Positions 1-10,132 are shown, numbered from the stretch's first letter. The stretch is 64,000 nt of DNA from Fusobacterium varium (GCA_900637705.1 LR134390.1:1550001-1614000); one strand, 5' to 3'. Notes: a model not told the origin generated them from the letters alone. Numbers and translations are program-made.

Positions 1-3000
1 TACAAAGATATTTTTATTTTCATTTGTACTTGTAAGAGTCTGGTTATCTTTAAAGTTTACAGATGAATTTTCAGCGAAAACTCCTACACTGGATTTTCCA
101 TCAAACACTATTTTATTTCCAGTATTAAGTTCAGTTACAGCACCTGCTTTAACATATATTCCTGTAGTTCCATCTACCTTAAGGTTGATTGTACCTTGAT
201 TTATTGCTTTAACCCCTGATCCTTCTGCATACATTCCTATTTGTGAAGCATCATTTACATTGATTATTCCTGTTGTAGTATCATTAAGGATATTAGCTGT
301 TTTAGTATACATTCCAACAGCTCCTGTCTTCCCTGTTCCTAAAGTTATAGTTCCTGTATTAGTTCCTGTATTAGTACTACTTCCTTTAATATATATTCCT
401 ACTCCAGAAGTTCCTATACTTAATGCTCCTGATGATGAAACACTCATATCTTCTGCATATATAGCAGTTCCTTTATCTAAAGCTAAAGCATTTACAGCTA
501 CACCAATATTTTTAGTTTCTCCACCAGTTCCTTTATAGTAGATAGCAGTTTTTCCAAGTGTTCCAGTATTATTTGAAGTTACTGTTACAGTAGTTGCACT
601 AAGGTCTGATGTTCCATCAAGCATTACTCCAACTCCATCTGCACCAAGATCAAGAATACCAAGACTTGCAACTTTAGTTTTATTTTTAGCATATATTGCT
701 ACTCCACCATCTCCTACTGATACTTTTCCCTGATTAGAAATAGTCGCTTTATCTCCATAAATACCTATTGCCGCATTTGAAGCATCTGAGCTTCCAACTT
801 TTATTTCTCCAGTTGCTGTATTTGTTACAGTAACATCTGCTTCTGTTCCTAAAGTATTGTTGTTATATGCATAAATACCAATACTTCCTTTTCCATCAAG
901 AGTTATTTTACTGCTGTTAGTAATATCAGCTTTTCCTTGAGCAGTAAAAATACCTCCAGTTCCAAATTCATTAACTAGTGGTGTTCCTATAGGTTGTTCT
1001 CTATATGCCATTCCTAGAATACCTATAGATTGATCTCCTCCTACTTCAATACTTCCATTGTTTAATACTGTACTTCCATTTACGGCATAAACTCCTACTG
1101 CTTTATTACTTCCACCATATATCTTTCCTACTTCTACTTTAGCTCCACCAGCTATATCTACTTTACCAAAGTTCATGTAAAGTCCAATAGCTCCATTTCC
1201 AGCATCTACTCTATCTACTGATACTTCAGAGTTAGCCAGCAGATTAATTTGTGCATCTGTTGCACTTGTTGCTGCCTTACTTGAACTCATTTCTAGTCCA
1301 ACTATCTGATTATTAAAATATGCTGTAGCATAAGTAGTATCTGTTAAACTTAATACTTTAACTCCCATATCCACTGTCAACTTAAGTCTTTGTCCCAAAA
1401 ATCTTCTAGAATAGAAATATCCAGTAGTAGTTTCATTTTGATTATATTTAGACATATCATCATCAATAGTTAAATCTCCACCATCAACAGTAGCTATCTT
1501 ATATTTGTCAAATGTATTTATTCCATCAAATCCATTTGCTATTGATACTCCTGATCCTAAATTTGTTTCCACTGTGCTTTTTAAATTACTAGTAAGAAGA
1601 CCAGTAGCATTTTTTAAATTTGCTACTGTAGCATCATTTGACATCATTGTGATTGTTGTATTATTCATTGTTACTTTTGGAGATAACAGGTCAAGTTCTA
1701 CTCCTGTTGCTTTTCCTGAAAGTTCTAAATTGGCATTAGTCAAATTGATTGTTCCATTTCCATCTGAATATGCAGCATATCCTTCTCCAGAATATTTCAA
1801 TTCTGCCCCTGTAAGATTAATACTAGTCCCAGCTCCAAAGGCTGCTACTCCTGCTGCTCCATTTTTTACATCTATCTTGGCAGCTCCTAAATTTACTGCT
1901 GCTCCACCTTCTGCATATACAGCTAATCCTCTTGTTGCTGGATTTGATGTATCATCAACTGAAATAGTCAAAGCATTTCCAGAAGTTGATGTAATTGTTC
2001 CTCCATTACTATATATTGCTGTTGCTCCTTTTTTTACATCTATTCCTACTGTTCCAGAAATACTTACTGTATTTGCTCCCACTACTGGTTTCAAATTATA
2101 TATCCCTGATGATGTAGTTCCTTCTATATTTATTTTACTGCCATTTGTCAGGTTAAAAATTCCTCTATTGTAGATACCACTTCCACCAGTTCCAGTAAAA
2201 TTAATAGTTCCACTATTATTTCCAGTATTTCCAGTTGCTATCGCCATTCCTATACTATTATTTCCTGTAAGTGTAATTGTTCCTGTATTACTTGCAGTTG
2301 CTCCTGTTGAACTATTAAAATCTCCTGCTGTCAATCCATAAAATGTAGGAAGAGAACTTGTAACAACAGCTTGATTTGTAACTTTTCCTACTCCACCAGC
2401 TTGCATTATACTATTTCCTGCACTTCCTGCTGTAAGAGTAAGATTTTTAGTAAGAATTATTTCATCAAGATCACTTCTAAAAAGTGTACTATTTGTCGCT
2501 CCAGCTGCAAATTTAAAATCATGAATTCTTGTAGAATTCATAATCATAGCATTATGATTTGTTCCACTATAATTAGGGTTTCTATAGAATCCTACATTTT
2601 CAGTTCCTCCAACAACTACACTAAGATTTGACAAATTTTGAATTGGATCTCCAGTTGAATGTCCTTGAGCAACTGAAATACCTATATTCTTATTTCCTCC
2701 TAAAGTAATTGTCCCATAATTTCCAGCAGTTCCTCTTTCACCTGTTACTTGTATCTTGTCATAATAGATTGTTGTACTTACTCCAGTTGAAGGATTTGGA
2801 ACTCCATAATAGTCTTTCATTCTAAATCCATAGTTATTTGTTCCATTTACTTCAATATTTCCAAGCCATGTTTTATTATTTGGACCTGATACAGATGCAT
2901 TTTGAAAATAATAAAGTCCAAAGTCTATCCCTATACTTTGAGAAGCTCCTGAACTTATTTTTATCAACCCTGCATTTATTGTTTGAGGTTGTTTTAGAAA

Positions 3001-4452
3001 CTCAGGACTAGCATTATCATATTCAGTATCAATTTGAATTCCAATCATATTTTTTCCACTATTTAATTCTATTGTTCCACTATTTTTCATTATAGATGTT
3101 CCTGTTGAAGTTCCACCTTGCACATATGTCAAAATTTGATGTTCCATTCCAACTAAAGCTTCTGATGTTCCAGGTCCATTTCCGTGCATAACTAGTGTTC
3201 CTTGAAAATCAAAAGTCTTGTCAGTTCCTTGTACATAATATGGATTTAAACTTATAAATAGTTTACTATTATTTCCTCCAGTTGTTCCTGTGAAATCATA
3301 ATTACCTGTTACTTCTGCATTCAAGTTATCAACATGACTTATAAAAGCATTTAAAATACTTCCAGTACTTCCTGTAGTAAGATTACTACTACCTCCACTT
3401 TCTGTTGTAATATTTCCTGTCCATGAAGTTCCTGTACTTCCTGTAGTGATTGTAATTCCACTACTTATAAATTTTTCATAATTTTGCATTATTATATTAC
3501 TTTTTGGTGTTGATTTTCCAGATGGTTGACCAAATCCAGTTCCATTAAACACAATATCATAAGGTGTAAATAATAGAATAGTTGGTGTTGGTGGTGCTAT
3601 AGGCTTTCCAGGAACTGGAATTACTGAAGGTGTATATCCATCTGGAGCAATTGGTGCTAAAACTGTTATCGTTTTATCACTTGGTGCTGTAGGTGTTGTT
3701 ATTGTTGGTGCTGTTACTGATATTGCTGCTACTGCACTTGGTGTTGATACTGATACTGATACTCCTGATGGAGCTGATGGAGCACTTATACTTGGTGCTG
3801 ATATTGTTGGTACTCCAACTATTGTTGGACTTACTGTTCCTGGCAATGCCCCTAAGTTTACAGTTGGTGCTGATACATTCACTGATACACTTGGATTTAC
3901 TAATGGTAAACTAGGATGTATTGGTTTTATATTTGCCCCAACTTCAATTGTTTCTCTGAATACTTCAGTGTCAACAGCTACTCCGTTTCCAGCCATTATT
4001 TTATCTTTTCCAATATTTCCTGTAGCTCTAAGCAGACTTCTTCCACTCTTTGTACCATAGTGCTTATTTATTGCATCTATTGTTTCAGAAAATTCTTTAT
4101 CAGTTCTATCTTTCATTTTTCCATTATCTAAATATTGATAACTTAAAAATACCTGTGTACTGTTGAATAAAGGTTTAGAATAAAAATCTCCCTTTCTTAC
4201 AAGTTCCACAAAATCTGAATTATATTCTTTTATCATTCTTTCATTTTCTGCTATTTTTCTTTTTATTTCTTCACGTTCTGCCTGTATCTTAGTTAAAAGA
4301 TCGCCTTTAGTTTCCTGTATCTCCTCTGCTGTTATTCCTGCACCTAAAGATATCCCTCCTGTTATCATGAAGGCTATCAAAAGCGAAAGAGAATAACTGA
4401 CTTTTCTTTTCAAAAATCTCTTTAGAGATTTTTCAATGTCACCTTTTCTCAT
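1..4452 (-). CDS. Giant autotransporter with Fusobacterium-type N-terminal domain (3' end outside window)
   Basis: One open frame runs from an ATG at 4452, behind a GGGGGA ribosome site, to the window edge: at least 1,480 residues, C-terminal beta-barrel not seen. The N-terminus (MRKGDIEKSLKRFLKRK) begins a long signal segment with hydrophobic core near residues 24-40. A charged coiled-coil-like stretch follows (about 45-75), then a conserved block containing YGTKSGRSLLRATGN. This matches the autotransporter-associated N-terminal domain of large Fusobacterium type Va adhesins. Residues about 185-310 are rich in Pro, Ser, Thr and Val, a likely stalk. The rest is repetitive Gly/Asn/Thr/Ser beta-helix with repeats such as GTITLTGNNSIG. 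It starts 17 bp after the FadA-like gene, so the two are probably one operon. Role: surface adhesin or passenger secretion; the ligand is unknown. Confidence 0.88.
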   Translation of the reverse strand, partial: MRKGDIEKSLKRFLKRKVSYSLSLLIAFMITGGISLGAGITAEEIQETKGDLLTKIQAEREEIKRKIAENERMIKEYNSDFVELVRKGDFYSKPLFNSTQVFLSYQYLDNGKMKDRTDKEFSETIDAINKHYGTKSGRSLLRATGNIGKDKIMAGNGVAVDTEVFRETIEVGANIKPIHPSLPLVNPSVSVNVSAPTVNLGALPGTVSPTIVGVPTISAPSISAPSAPSGVSVSVSTPSAVAAISVTAPTITTPTAPSDKTITVLAPIAPDGYTPSVIPVPGKPIAPPTPTILLFTPYDIVFNGTGFGQPSGKSTPKSNIIMQNYEKFISSGITITTGSTGTSWTGNITTESGGSSNLTTGSTGSILNAFISHVDNLNAEVTGNYDFTGTTGGNNSKLFISLNPYYVQGTDKTFDFQGTLVMHGNGPGTSEALVGMEHQILTYVQGGTSTGTSIMKNSGTIELNSGKNMIGIQIDTEYDNASPEFLKQPQTINAGLIKISSGASQSIGIDFGLYYFQNASVSGPNNKTWLGNIEVNGTNNYGFRMKDYYGVPNPSTGVSTTIYYDKIQVTGERGTAGNYGTITLGGNKNIGISVAQGHSTGDPIQNLSNLSVVVGGTENVGFYRNPNYSGTNHNAMIMNSTRIHDFKFAAGATNSTLFRSDLDEIILTKNLTLTAGSAGNSIMQAGGVGKVTNQAVVTSSLPTFYGLTAGDFNSSTGATASNTGTITLTGNNSIGMAIATGNTGNNSGTINFTGTGGSGIYNRGIFNLTNGSKINIEGTTSSGIYNLKPVVGANTVSISGTVGIDVKKGATAIYSNGGTITSTSGNALTISVDDTSNPATRGLAVYAEGGAAVNLGAAKIDVKNGAAGVAAFGAGTSINLTGAELKYSGEGYAAYSDGNGTINLTNANLELSGKATGVELDLLSPKVTMNNTTITMMSNDATVANLKNATGLLTSNLKSTVETNLGSGVSIANGFDGINTFDKYKIATVDGGDLTIDDDMSKYNQNETTTGYFYSRRFLGQRLKLTVDMGVKVLSLTDTTYATAYFNNQIVGLEMSSSKAATSATDAQINLLANSEVSVDRVDAGNGAIGLYMNFGKVDIAGGAKVEVGKIYGGSNKAVGVYAVNGSTVLNNGSIEVGGDQSIGILGMAYREQPIGTPLVNEFGTGGIFTAQGKADITNSSKITLDGKGSIGIYAYNNNTLGTEADVTVTNTATGEIKVGSSDASNAAIGIYGDKATISNQGKVSVGDGGVAIYAKNKTKVASLGILDLGADGVGVMLDGTSDLSATTVTVTSNNTGTLGKTAIYYKGTGGETKNIGVAVNALALDKGTAIYAEDMSVSSSGALSIGTSGVGIYIKGSSTNTGTNTGTITLGTGKTGAVGMYTKTANILNDTTTGIINVNDASQIGMYAEGSGVKAINQGTINLKVDGTTGIYVKAGAVTELNTGNKIVFDGKSSVGVFAENSSVNFKDNQTLTSTNENKNIFV

Positions 4453-4469
4453 AAATCTTTCCCCCTTAT

Positions 4470-5030
4470 TTAATTTCCAGCTCTAACTTTTTGTTCCATC
4501 TTATCTAATCTACTCAAGTATTCATTAAGTTTCTCATTTTCTAATAAAAGTAATTCAATCTCATTATTATTAGATTTGAATTCATCATATACTTCATCAT
4601 ATTTTTGACTTAGAAATACTCTCTTTTCATCAGGTTCCATTCCTAAAACTTCTTCAAGTTTCATGATTTCTTCCTCTTCCATTTTCAGAAAAACCATTCT
4701 TTCCTTACCTATTTCAAAAGCTGCTCCTGCTGCTGCAATTCTAGCTTCTGGAGTATTTTCGCTTCTGAACACCTTTTCCTCAAGAGATTCATTCATATCT
4801 CTTCTAATCTCTTCAATTATTTTTTTTCCTTTTTTTTCTTCAGCTTTTTGAGCTGCAATTCTAGCTTTCTCTTCATCTTCAATGGCTTTTTGCTTTGCTT
4901 TTTCTTCAGCCTGTATCTCTTTTCTTATCTGTTCAAGAACTTTTTTCCCCTCTTTTTCACTTATTTCCTGTGAATAAAGCGCTGTTGTCAAACAAGATAG
5001 AAAAAGAAATATCCCCAAAACTTTTTTCAT
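4470..5030 (-). CDS. FadA-like small coiled-coil adhesin/chaperone-type protein
   Basis: 186 residues from the ATG at 5030, chosen because AAGGAGGAAAG lies directly upstream; an in-frame ATG ten codons earlier lacks this. A signal peptide (MKKVLGIFLFLSCLTTALYS) is followed by an almost wholly helical Glu/Lys/Ala-rich chain. It contains two repeats of a segment like GKKVLEQIRKEIQAEE / GKKIIEEIRRDMNES, and the protein ends in KVRAGN. Mature FadA of F. nucleatum also ends in RAGN, and the length and coiled-coil nature fit the adhesion protein FadA family, although this protein is longer than FadA (about 130 residues). The gene sits just upstream of a giant autotransporter, a familiar arrangement in Fusobacterium. 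Family assignment is likely; binding function is inferred. Confidence 0.75.
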   Translation of the reverse strand: MKKVLGIFLFLSCLTTALYSQEISEKEGKKVLEQIRKEIQAEEKAKQKAIEDEEKARIAAQKAEEKKGKKIIEEIRRDMNESLEEKVFRSENTPEARIAAAGAAFEIGKERMVFLKMEEEEIMKLEEVLGMEPDEKRVFLSQKYDEVYDEFKSNNNEIELLLLENEKLNEYLSRLDKMEQKVRAGN

Positions 5031-5211
5031 ATTTCTTTCCTCCTTAAGAATGAACTTCATTTTTCAAAACACTGCAATTTTCTAACAATTAATAATAAAA
5101 TCCCCTCCTTTTTATAAAATAGCAAACAAATATTTTAAATTTTTGAATTATACATCTTAATAAAACTTTTTTATAAAATTTATATGTTTTATTTTATATT
5201 TTTATAACAAA

Positions 5212-5240
5212 ATTATATCACAATTGTTTTTTACATACAA
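5212..5240 (-). promoter_or_regulatory. Candidate sigma-70 promoter for the FadA-like/autotransporter operon
   Basis: On the minus strand TTGTAT (5240-5235), a 17-bp spacer and TATAAT (5217-5212) lie about 180 bp before the FadA-like start. The rest of the 500-bp intergenic stretch 5061-5567 is AT-rich with no open frame of note. Confidence 0.5.
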
Positions 5241-5567
5241 TTAAAAAATAGATATATAACTATTAAAATTGACATACAAATCAAAATATAGTAAATATCT
5301 AAATTGATTATAAATTTAACTATTTTTTATAATTAGAGGCATTTAATATTTTTTTGTTTTAAATAAAAAAAATTTGTATTATATTTAAAAAAATCTAAAA
5401 TAATTTTTTATATAGCTTTAAAAATTTATACTTGAAAATAATCAAATAAAAATAAATAATCTCTATATTTATTTCTAACTTACATGGATTAAAAGACTTT
5501 TTAAGCTTATTAAATTAATTTTTTAATTGAGGATTAATTATAGCTAACTTTTATTTTTTCACATAAA

Positions 5568-5604
5568 AAAAAGACCAAAGGAAATTTAATTCTTTTGGTC
5601 TTTT
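5568..5604 (-). terminator. Rho-independent terminator of autotransporter 1-HU operon
   Basis: AAAAGACCAAA pairs with TTTGGTCTTTT around a short AT loop, with T-runs on both strands, just after the last HU-like gene. A near-identical copy lies at 10097-10132 after the second cassette. Confidence 0.85.
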
Positions 5605-5623
5605 CATTATTTTTTATTCAGTT

Positions 5624-5893
5624 TTATTTTATTATACTTTTTGATGCTCTAAATCTTACTACCTTTCTAGGATAAATTTTCATCAATTCTCTAGTTGATG
5701 GATTTGATACTATTCTTGGTTCTTTTTTTAGTACCTCAAAAGTTCCTTTTTTTATAAATTTTACCTTTCCACTTATCACCAAAGCTTCCTGCATAGTTTC
5801 TAGAAATATATCTATTTCTTCTAGTGCTGCTTTTTGCGATATCTTCCCCTGACTTATTGCGCTGTATAGCTTTGCTAGTTCTTTCTTATTCAT
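5624..5893 (-). CDS. HU/IHF-like DNA-binding protein, second of pair (cassette 1)
   Basis: 89 residues from MNKKELAKLYSA at 5893; this start overlaps the end of the preceding HU-like gene by 8 bp, typical of translational coupling. The C-terminal half carries the HU arm pattern: KKGTFEVLKKEPRIVSNPSTRELMKI aligns with the family pattern GxFxxxxRxxRxGRNPxTGExI, and RFRASKSIIK aligns with the terminal F-x-PGKxLK segment. The usual RNP-TG arm tip reads SNPSTRE, so it is a divergent member. HU proteins bind and bend DNA without strong sequence preference. Why a divergent HU pair is carried behind an autotransporter gene is unknown. Confidence 0.8.
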   Translation of the reverse strand: MNKKELAKLYSAISQGKISQKAALEEIDIFLETMQEALVISGKVKFIKKGTFEVLKKEPRIVSNPSTRELMKIYPRKVVRFRASKSIIK

Positions 5894-6179
5894 CAGCATC
5901 AAACCCATTGACTGCATCTTGCAAACCTGTTCCTGTTCTGAATCGTATCTTTTTCTTTGCTTCAGTTATTACTGCTTCATTCATTTTAGGTATCACTATT
6001 TTTCTTGCTTTTACTTCTTTTTTCTCAAATCTTCCCCAATTCTTTAATACTACTTTTCCATCTTCTTCTAAAGCCTTTAATATTGCATTCCAGAACAGGT
6101 CTATTTTCTCTTTTGCCTCTTTGTGATTCCTTGAAAAATTTCTTCTCTTATAGAACTTTATAAATTCTTTTTCTGTCAT
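5886..6179 (-). CDS. HU/IHF-like DNA-binding protein, first of pair (cassette 1)
   Basis: 97 residues from MTEKEFIKFYKRR. The N-terminal helices (about 1-45) include a KEKIDLFWNAILKALEEDGKV segment like the HU dimerisation helices. LKNWGRFEKKEVKARKI matches the GxFxxxxRxxR beta-strand region, and KKIRFRTGTGL matches the end of the HU fold. The arm is divergent and lacks NPxTG. It starts 15 bp after the autotransporter stop and overlaps the next HU-like gene, so all three should be one transcript. It may form a heterodimer with its partner, as IHF-alpha/beta do; that is inference from the pairing alone. Confidence 0.75.
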   Translation of the reverse strand: MTEKEFIKFYKRRNFSRNHKEAKEKIDLFWNAILKALEEDGKVVLKNWGRFEKKEVKARKIVIPKMNEAVITEAKKKIRFRTGTGLQDAVNGFDADE

Positions 6180-6194
6180 AACATTCTCCTATTA

Positions 6195-9100
6195 TTAGAA
6201 TTTGTACCCGATTCCTGCTCCTACTATCCATTCACCTTTTGTTCTATTTTTTCTATTTCCATTATGTGAATCTCTTTCTACTGAATAACTTCCTTTTACA
6301 TCAAAAAGAATTCCATTTTCTAATTCCAGAGCATACTTAGCATTTACTCCTATGCTTTGTTCATTCTTATGAGCTACTAAAATATCAAAGTCGCTTCCAC
6401 CTTTAAATCTTCCTGTGATATTTTCTTTATCTGCCCCAGTAAGAAGTCTTATATAGCTTACCCCTGCTGACAGTGTGCTTTTTCCTTTTTCATGTGGGAT
6501 TACTTTCTTAATGTCTACTCCCACTTTAGCTGCTGTATAGTCAAATGATTTTGAATCTGTTTCTATTGCAAGAACCTTACTTCCTTCATCTGTGCTATCT
6601 TGCTTGATATATGTATATGACAATGTTCCATATGGTTCTAAGAATAGATTTTCTCCTATATTGTGAGAATATCTTCCATTTAGATAAATATCATATGTCA
6701 TATCATTATAGTTATCTGAATAACTTCTTGTTTCTGTTATTCCTCTTCCTGCTGCAATTCTGTCTGCATCATAATCTCCATACTGTAGACCTAATCCTCC
6801 TGTTACTTTTAGATTTCCAATATACTTCTTAGCATATGCTCCCATATACAGCGCATCTCCATCTACTTTTGAACCATTAGACAAATCAGATTTAAGTTTG
6901 TTTCCTCCAATTACTACTCCATAAGTCAATGTGTCTGATACTCCATATTCTCCAAGCATATATGCTCCTGTTATTTTAGTATCTACGTCCATATCTGAAC
7001 TTCCTATGTCATATGTGTAATATCCCTTTCCATAGTATGTATCTTTTGTTCCACCATCTACATGAGTCAGTCCACCCATTATCAACCATTTATTCAGTTC
7101 TGGTTTAAATTGGCTTTCCACTGCTATATCTCTAAACATTCCCACTGATTTTCTTGAAAGTTCACCTGAATATGAATATGGATTTCCTGCATAGATATCA
7201 TTTAAATATCCTGAGAATGCTGAAAGTTTCTCATCACTATCTACATTAAATTCCTTCACTCCATCTACAACTCTCATACTCTGATATATTTTATTTAATT
7301 TTTCATAATTTATATCTTCAGGAGCAGCTGATGATAATGGTAATGTAGATTTACTTGTAACCGTTACTTTTGTGCTATCTGACCCATTCTTACTAACTGA
7401 ATGCAAAAGAGAAGTTGTTTCTAAAGTAAATAAATCTCTGTATTCAATATCTGTATTTTCTACACCATACAATCCATCTCCAAGCTTCATTCCGATATTT
7501 ATTTCACTTCCATCTGATACTCCATTTAGAGCTAAAAGAAGTTTTCCCCCATTTGATTCTATTGTTCCTCCTATATTACTTGATAGAGCATGTGAATTGT
7601 TATTTGTTCCATCTATTCGCAATGTAAGAGCTCCATTTTCCTCTATTGTTATCTTTTCTGTTCCTGTTACTGTTAATTCTCCCCCTTTACCACTAGTATT
7701 AACAGTTCTCTCAAATAGAGTAACATTTGTATTGATATTTATGTCCTTAAAATTAGATATGTTGTGCATAATATTTATTCCTTGACTGTCTGCTGAATTT
7801 GACTTAGTAACTGAACTGATTCCCAAATTAAGAGTATTATCTCCAGCTCCTCCATCAAGAGTTCCATTAATTATTGTTCCATCTCCTATTATAAGAATAT
7901 CATCTCCCCCTCCCATATCTATACTTCCATTAACTATAGTATTTTGAGTTACAGATTTTTCAACTTCATTATCTATATATTTAATTTTTTCTGACTGTAA
8001 TATTAAAGTATCTCCTTCATTGCTTCCTAATATTGTTACACTATTATCTAGTCCTCCATTTACTATTGTTCCTGACAAAGTTAATTGTTTATTTGCTTCT
8101 TCAAATACAACTGCTGTTCCATAGGCATTTATTATTGAACCTGTTATTTCATTATTTGAGCCAGTAACTTTATATGTATTTTTAAAAGCATTTAATATAT
8201 GGTTTTCTTTATTTCCACTAAATGAATTATCTTTATTTTCATTTTTTCCTGTTACATTTTCTATTGTTACATTTCTTTTTCCTATAATATTTTTCTCTGT
8301 ATCATAAAACAATATATCATGATTTCCTCCAGCTCCTGCTGTTATATCGGCTTCATTTATCCCTTTATTTTTTATTATAAGTCCATAGTTTACTATTTTA
8401 TTTGTATCTGTAGTAGATGAATCAACAATGTCTAATCCATCAACTACCTCATTATTAGAACTATTTGCAAGTATTCCATAATTATTTGCTGTAGCTATAG
8501 TTCCTATCTTCCCATTTTTATCTTTATAATTTTTTATAGCATTTACTGAGCCATTAATAATTCCTGTATTTGTTATAGCCTTAATCAAATTTCCTTCAAG
8601 AGAATTATTATATATTCCATAACGACCAAAATTACGACTATCATGATAATTATTAGAACCATTTATTATTCCTGTATTTGTTATCCTTCCCATTGTGTTA
8701 TTCGAATTATCTATTCCACCACCATAATTAGAACCATTTATTATTCCTGTATTTGTTATATCTCCTATTGTACCTATATTATATATTCCACGACCATAAT
8801 GCCTCCCAGAACCATTTATTATCCCCATATTTATTATATTTTCCATTTTACCAGTATTAGCTATTCCCCAACCAGAAGCATGCCCAGCAACAGATGTGTC
8901 CTTTGTATAAACACTTATTATTCCTATATTTGTTATATTTCCCATTATACTTTCCTGTCCTGCATCTTCTCTTTGATTATATATTCCATAACTATTTGAC
9001 TCAGAAGCACCAACCTCATTTATTATTCCTGTGTTTGTTATATCTCTTGATGTCCCTGCATATTGATATATCCCATGACTATGACTACCACTAAAACTAC

Positions 9101-9626
9101 TTACTATTATTACTCCTGTATTTGTTATATCTCCTATTGTATTTTTATAATTCTTTATTCCATTAATACTTTCAGAACCTGGAGCAGAATTTGAAGAAAC
9201 CCTTATTATTCCTGTATTTATTATATCTCCTATTGTGCCTCTATTATCTATTCCATTATTACCCTTATCTTCTATTACTACTATTATTGAACCATTATTT
9301 ATAAACTTAAAATTAGGTGAGTTTAATTCTAATTTCACTCCATAAGCATTAACACCTGTTCCATTGACTGATAATATTGTATTATTTATATAAGTATTTT
9401 GATTCCAAGTATTTCCAACATCTTCATATGGATTTGTATTACCCCATGCATTTCCATCAGTACTAAATTTTATTCCACTATCATCTTTTATAAACAAATA
9501 ATTACCATCTACTGCTCCCATCACTACTGTACATGACAATAGAAACCCAATTACTGTTCCTATTGTTATATTTCTTCCTCTTCTCTTGTTGCTGCTTTTT
9601 ACTACCTTCATAATTTTTTCAATCAT
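6195..9626 (-). CDS. Autotransporter adhesin 1 (type Va)
   Basis: 1,143 residues from MIEKIMKVVKSSNKRRGRN at 9626, preceded by GGAGGAAATTT. The ORF extends upstream to 9665 but that start has no ribosome site. An extended signal peptide ends near VVMG-AVDGN. The passenger is a beta-helix with imperfect repeats of the type GIYNxxGTIGDITNTGIINGSG (about residues 110-420), then an Asn/Thr-rich region to about 780. The last 270 or so residues form the autotransporter beta-barrel, starting around SYSGELSRKSVGMFRDI and ending in GAGIGYKF with the C-terminal Phe expected for BAM recognition. It is closely related to the two genes upstream, and is followed by the HU pair. Confidence 0.92.
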   Translation of the reverse strand: MIEKIMKVVKSSNKRRGRNITIGTVIGFLLSCTVVMGAVDGNYLFIKDDSGIKFSTDGNAWGNTNPYEDVGNTWNQNTYINNTILSVNGTGVNAYGVKLELNSPNFKFINNGSIIVVIEDKGNNGIDNRGTIGDIINTGIIRVSSNSAPGSESINGIKNYKNTIGDITNTGVIIVSSFSGSHSHGIYQYAGTSRDITNTGIINEVGASESNSYGIYNQREDAGQESIMGNITNIGIISVYTKDTSVAGHASGWGIANTGKMENIINMGIINGSGRHYGRGIYNIGTIGDITNTGIINGSNYGGGIDNSNNTMGRITNTGIINGSNNYHDSRNFGRYGIYNNSLEGNLIKAITNTGIINGSVNAIKNYKDKNGKIGTIATANNYGILANSSNNEVVDGLDIVDSSTTDTNKIVNYGLIIKNKGINEADITAGAGGNHDILFYDTEKNIIGKRNVTIENVTGKNENKDNSFSGNKENHILNAFKNTYKVTGSNNEITGSIINAYGTAVVFEEANKQLTLSGTIVNGGLDNSVTILGSNEGDTLILQSEKIKYIDNEVEKSVTQNTIVNGSIDMGGGDDILIIGDGTIINGTLDGGAGDNTLNLGISSVTKSNSADSQGINIMHNISNFKDININTNVTLFERTVNTSGKGGELTVTGTEKITIEENGALTLRIDGTNNNSHALSSNIGGTIESNGGKLLLALNGVSDGSEINIGMKLGDGLYGVENTDIEYRDLFTLETTSLLHSVSKNGSDSTKVTVTSKSTLPLSSAAPEDINYEKLNKIYQSMRVVDGVKEFNVDSDEKLSAFSGYLNDIYAGNPYSYSGELSRKSVGMFRDIAVESQFKPELNKWLIMGGLTHVDGGTKDTYYGKGYYTYDIGSSDMDVDTKITGAYMLGEYGVSDTLTYGVVIGGNKLKSDLSNGSKVDGDALYMGAYAKKYIGNLKVTGGLGLQYGDYDADRIAAGRGITETRSYSDNYNDMTYDIYLNGRYSHNIGENLFLEPYGTLSYTYIKQDSTDEGSKVLAIETDSKSFDYTAAKVGVDIKKVIPHEKGKSTLSAGVSYIRLLTGADKENITGRFKGGSDFDILVAHKNEQSIGVNAKYALELENGILFDVKGSYSVERDSHNGNRKNRTKGEWIVGAGIGYKF

Positions 9627-9746
9627 AAATTTCCTCCACAGTGATATTTTAATATTTTTGTGCAATTTTCTCCTTTAATCTCCTACTCTAAAATCTAAAT
9701 TCAAATTTGATTTTTTAGGTATAAATTAAGGGCATAAGTGAGTTCT

Positions 9747-9923
9747 GTTCTCTTTTATCTATAAAAGCGAACTTTTAGACGCTCTAACCTCCCAATTTTT
9801 AATACCCCATTTTTTGGACCCTGTATTCCTCCATATTTTTCTATGTTGACTTTTTTAAATTTAAAGAGTATAATAATAGAGTCAATTTCAAAAAAGTGTT
9901 CGCCTTTATAGATAAAAGAGAAC
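9747..9923. repeat. 177-bp inverted-repeat element, copy 1
   Basis: A 26-bp end at 9747-9772 (starting GTTCTCTTTTAT, ending AAAAGCGAAC) is repeated inverted at 9898-9923 with one mismatch, and each end is itself a near-palindrome. Copies 2 and 3 are exactly the same length. Internal conserved blocks include TTAGACGCTCTAACCTCCC and a plus-strand promoter. On the minus strand a frame open across nearly the whole element encodes the conserved peptide end LKIGRLERLKVRFY. It lies about 120 bp upstream of autotransporter 1. Confidence 0.8.
9846..9874 (+). promoter_or_regulatory. Plus-strand sigma-70 promoter inside 177-bp element (copy 1)
   Basis: TTGACT, 17 bp, TATAAT, pointing away from autotransporter 1. 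Some 40-50 bp downstream is the right-hand palindrome of the element followed by TTTTT (9898-9928), which would act as a terminator. The predicted product is therefore a very short RNA. The same arrangement occurs in copies 2 and 3. Confidence 0.55.
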
Positions 9924-10096
9924 TTTTTGCATTCCTTTAGATTCAAAGCTTATTTTCCTCTCTTAAAGCTCCATTAGGAATTCTTCTAACCTTGTAATTC
10001 TTTTTTCAATTCTATTTATTTTTCTACTCTTTTTTATTTTTTGTTCACCTCTAAAAAAGTAAGATATCCAAAAAATTTATTATTTTTTTACATAAA

Positions 10097-10132
10097 AAAA
10101 GACCAAAGGAAATTTAATTCTTTTGGTCTTTT
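10097..10132 (-). terminator. Rho-independent terminator of autotransporter 2-HU operon
   Basis: AAAGACCAAAGGAA pairs with the matching TTCTTTTGGTCTTT arm. This is essentially the hairpin at 5568-5604, so terminator and HU pair were duplicated together. The stretch 9927-10096 to its left shows no gene. Confidence 0.85.

Noticed and set aside
260-4131. Several plus-strand ORFs of 70-220 codons opposite the giant autotransporter.
   Set aside because: They are shadows of the repetitive Gly/Thr/Asn coding strand; none has a ribosome site or normal composition.
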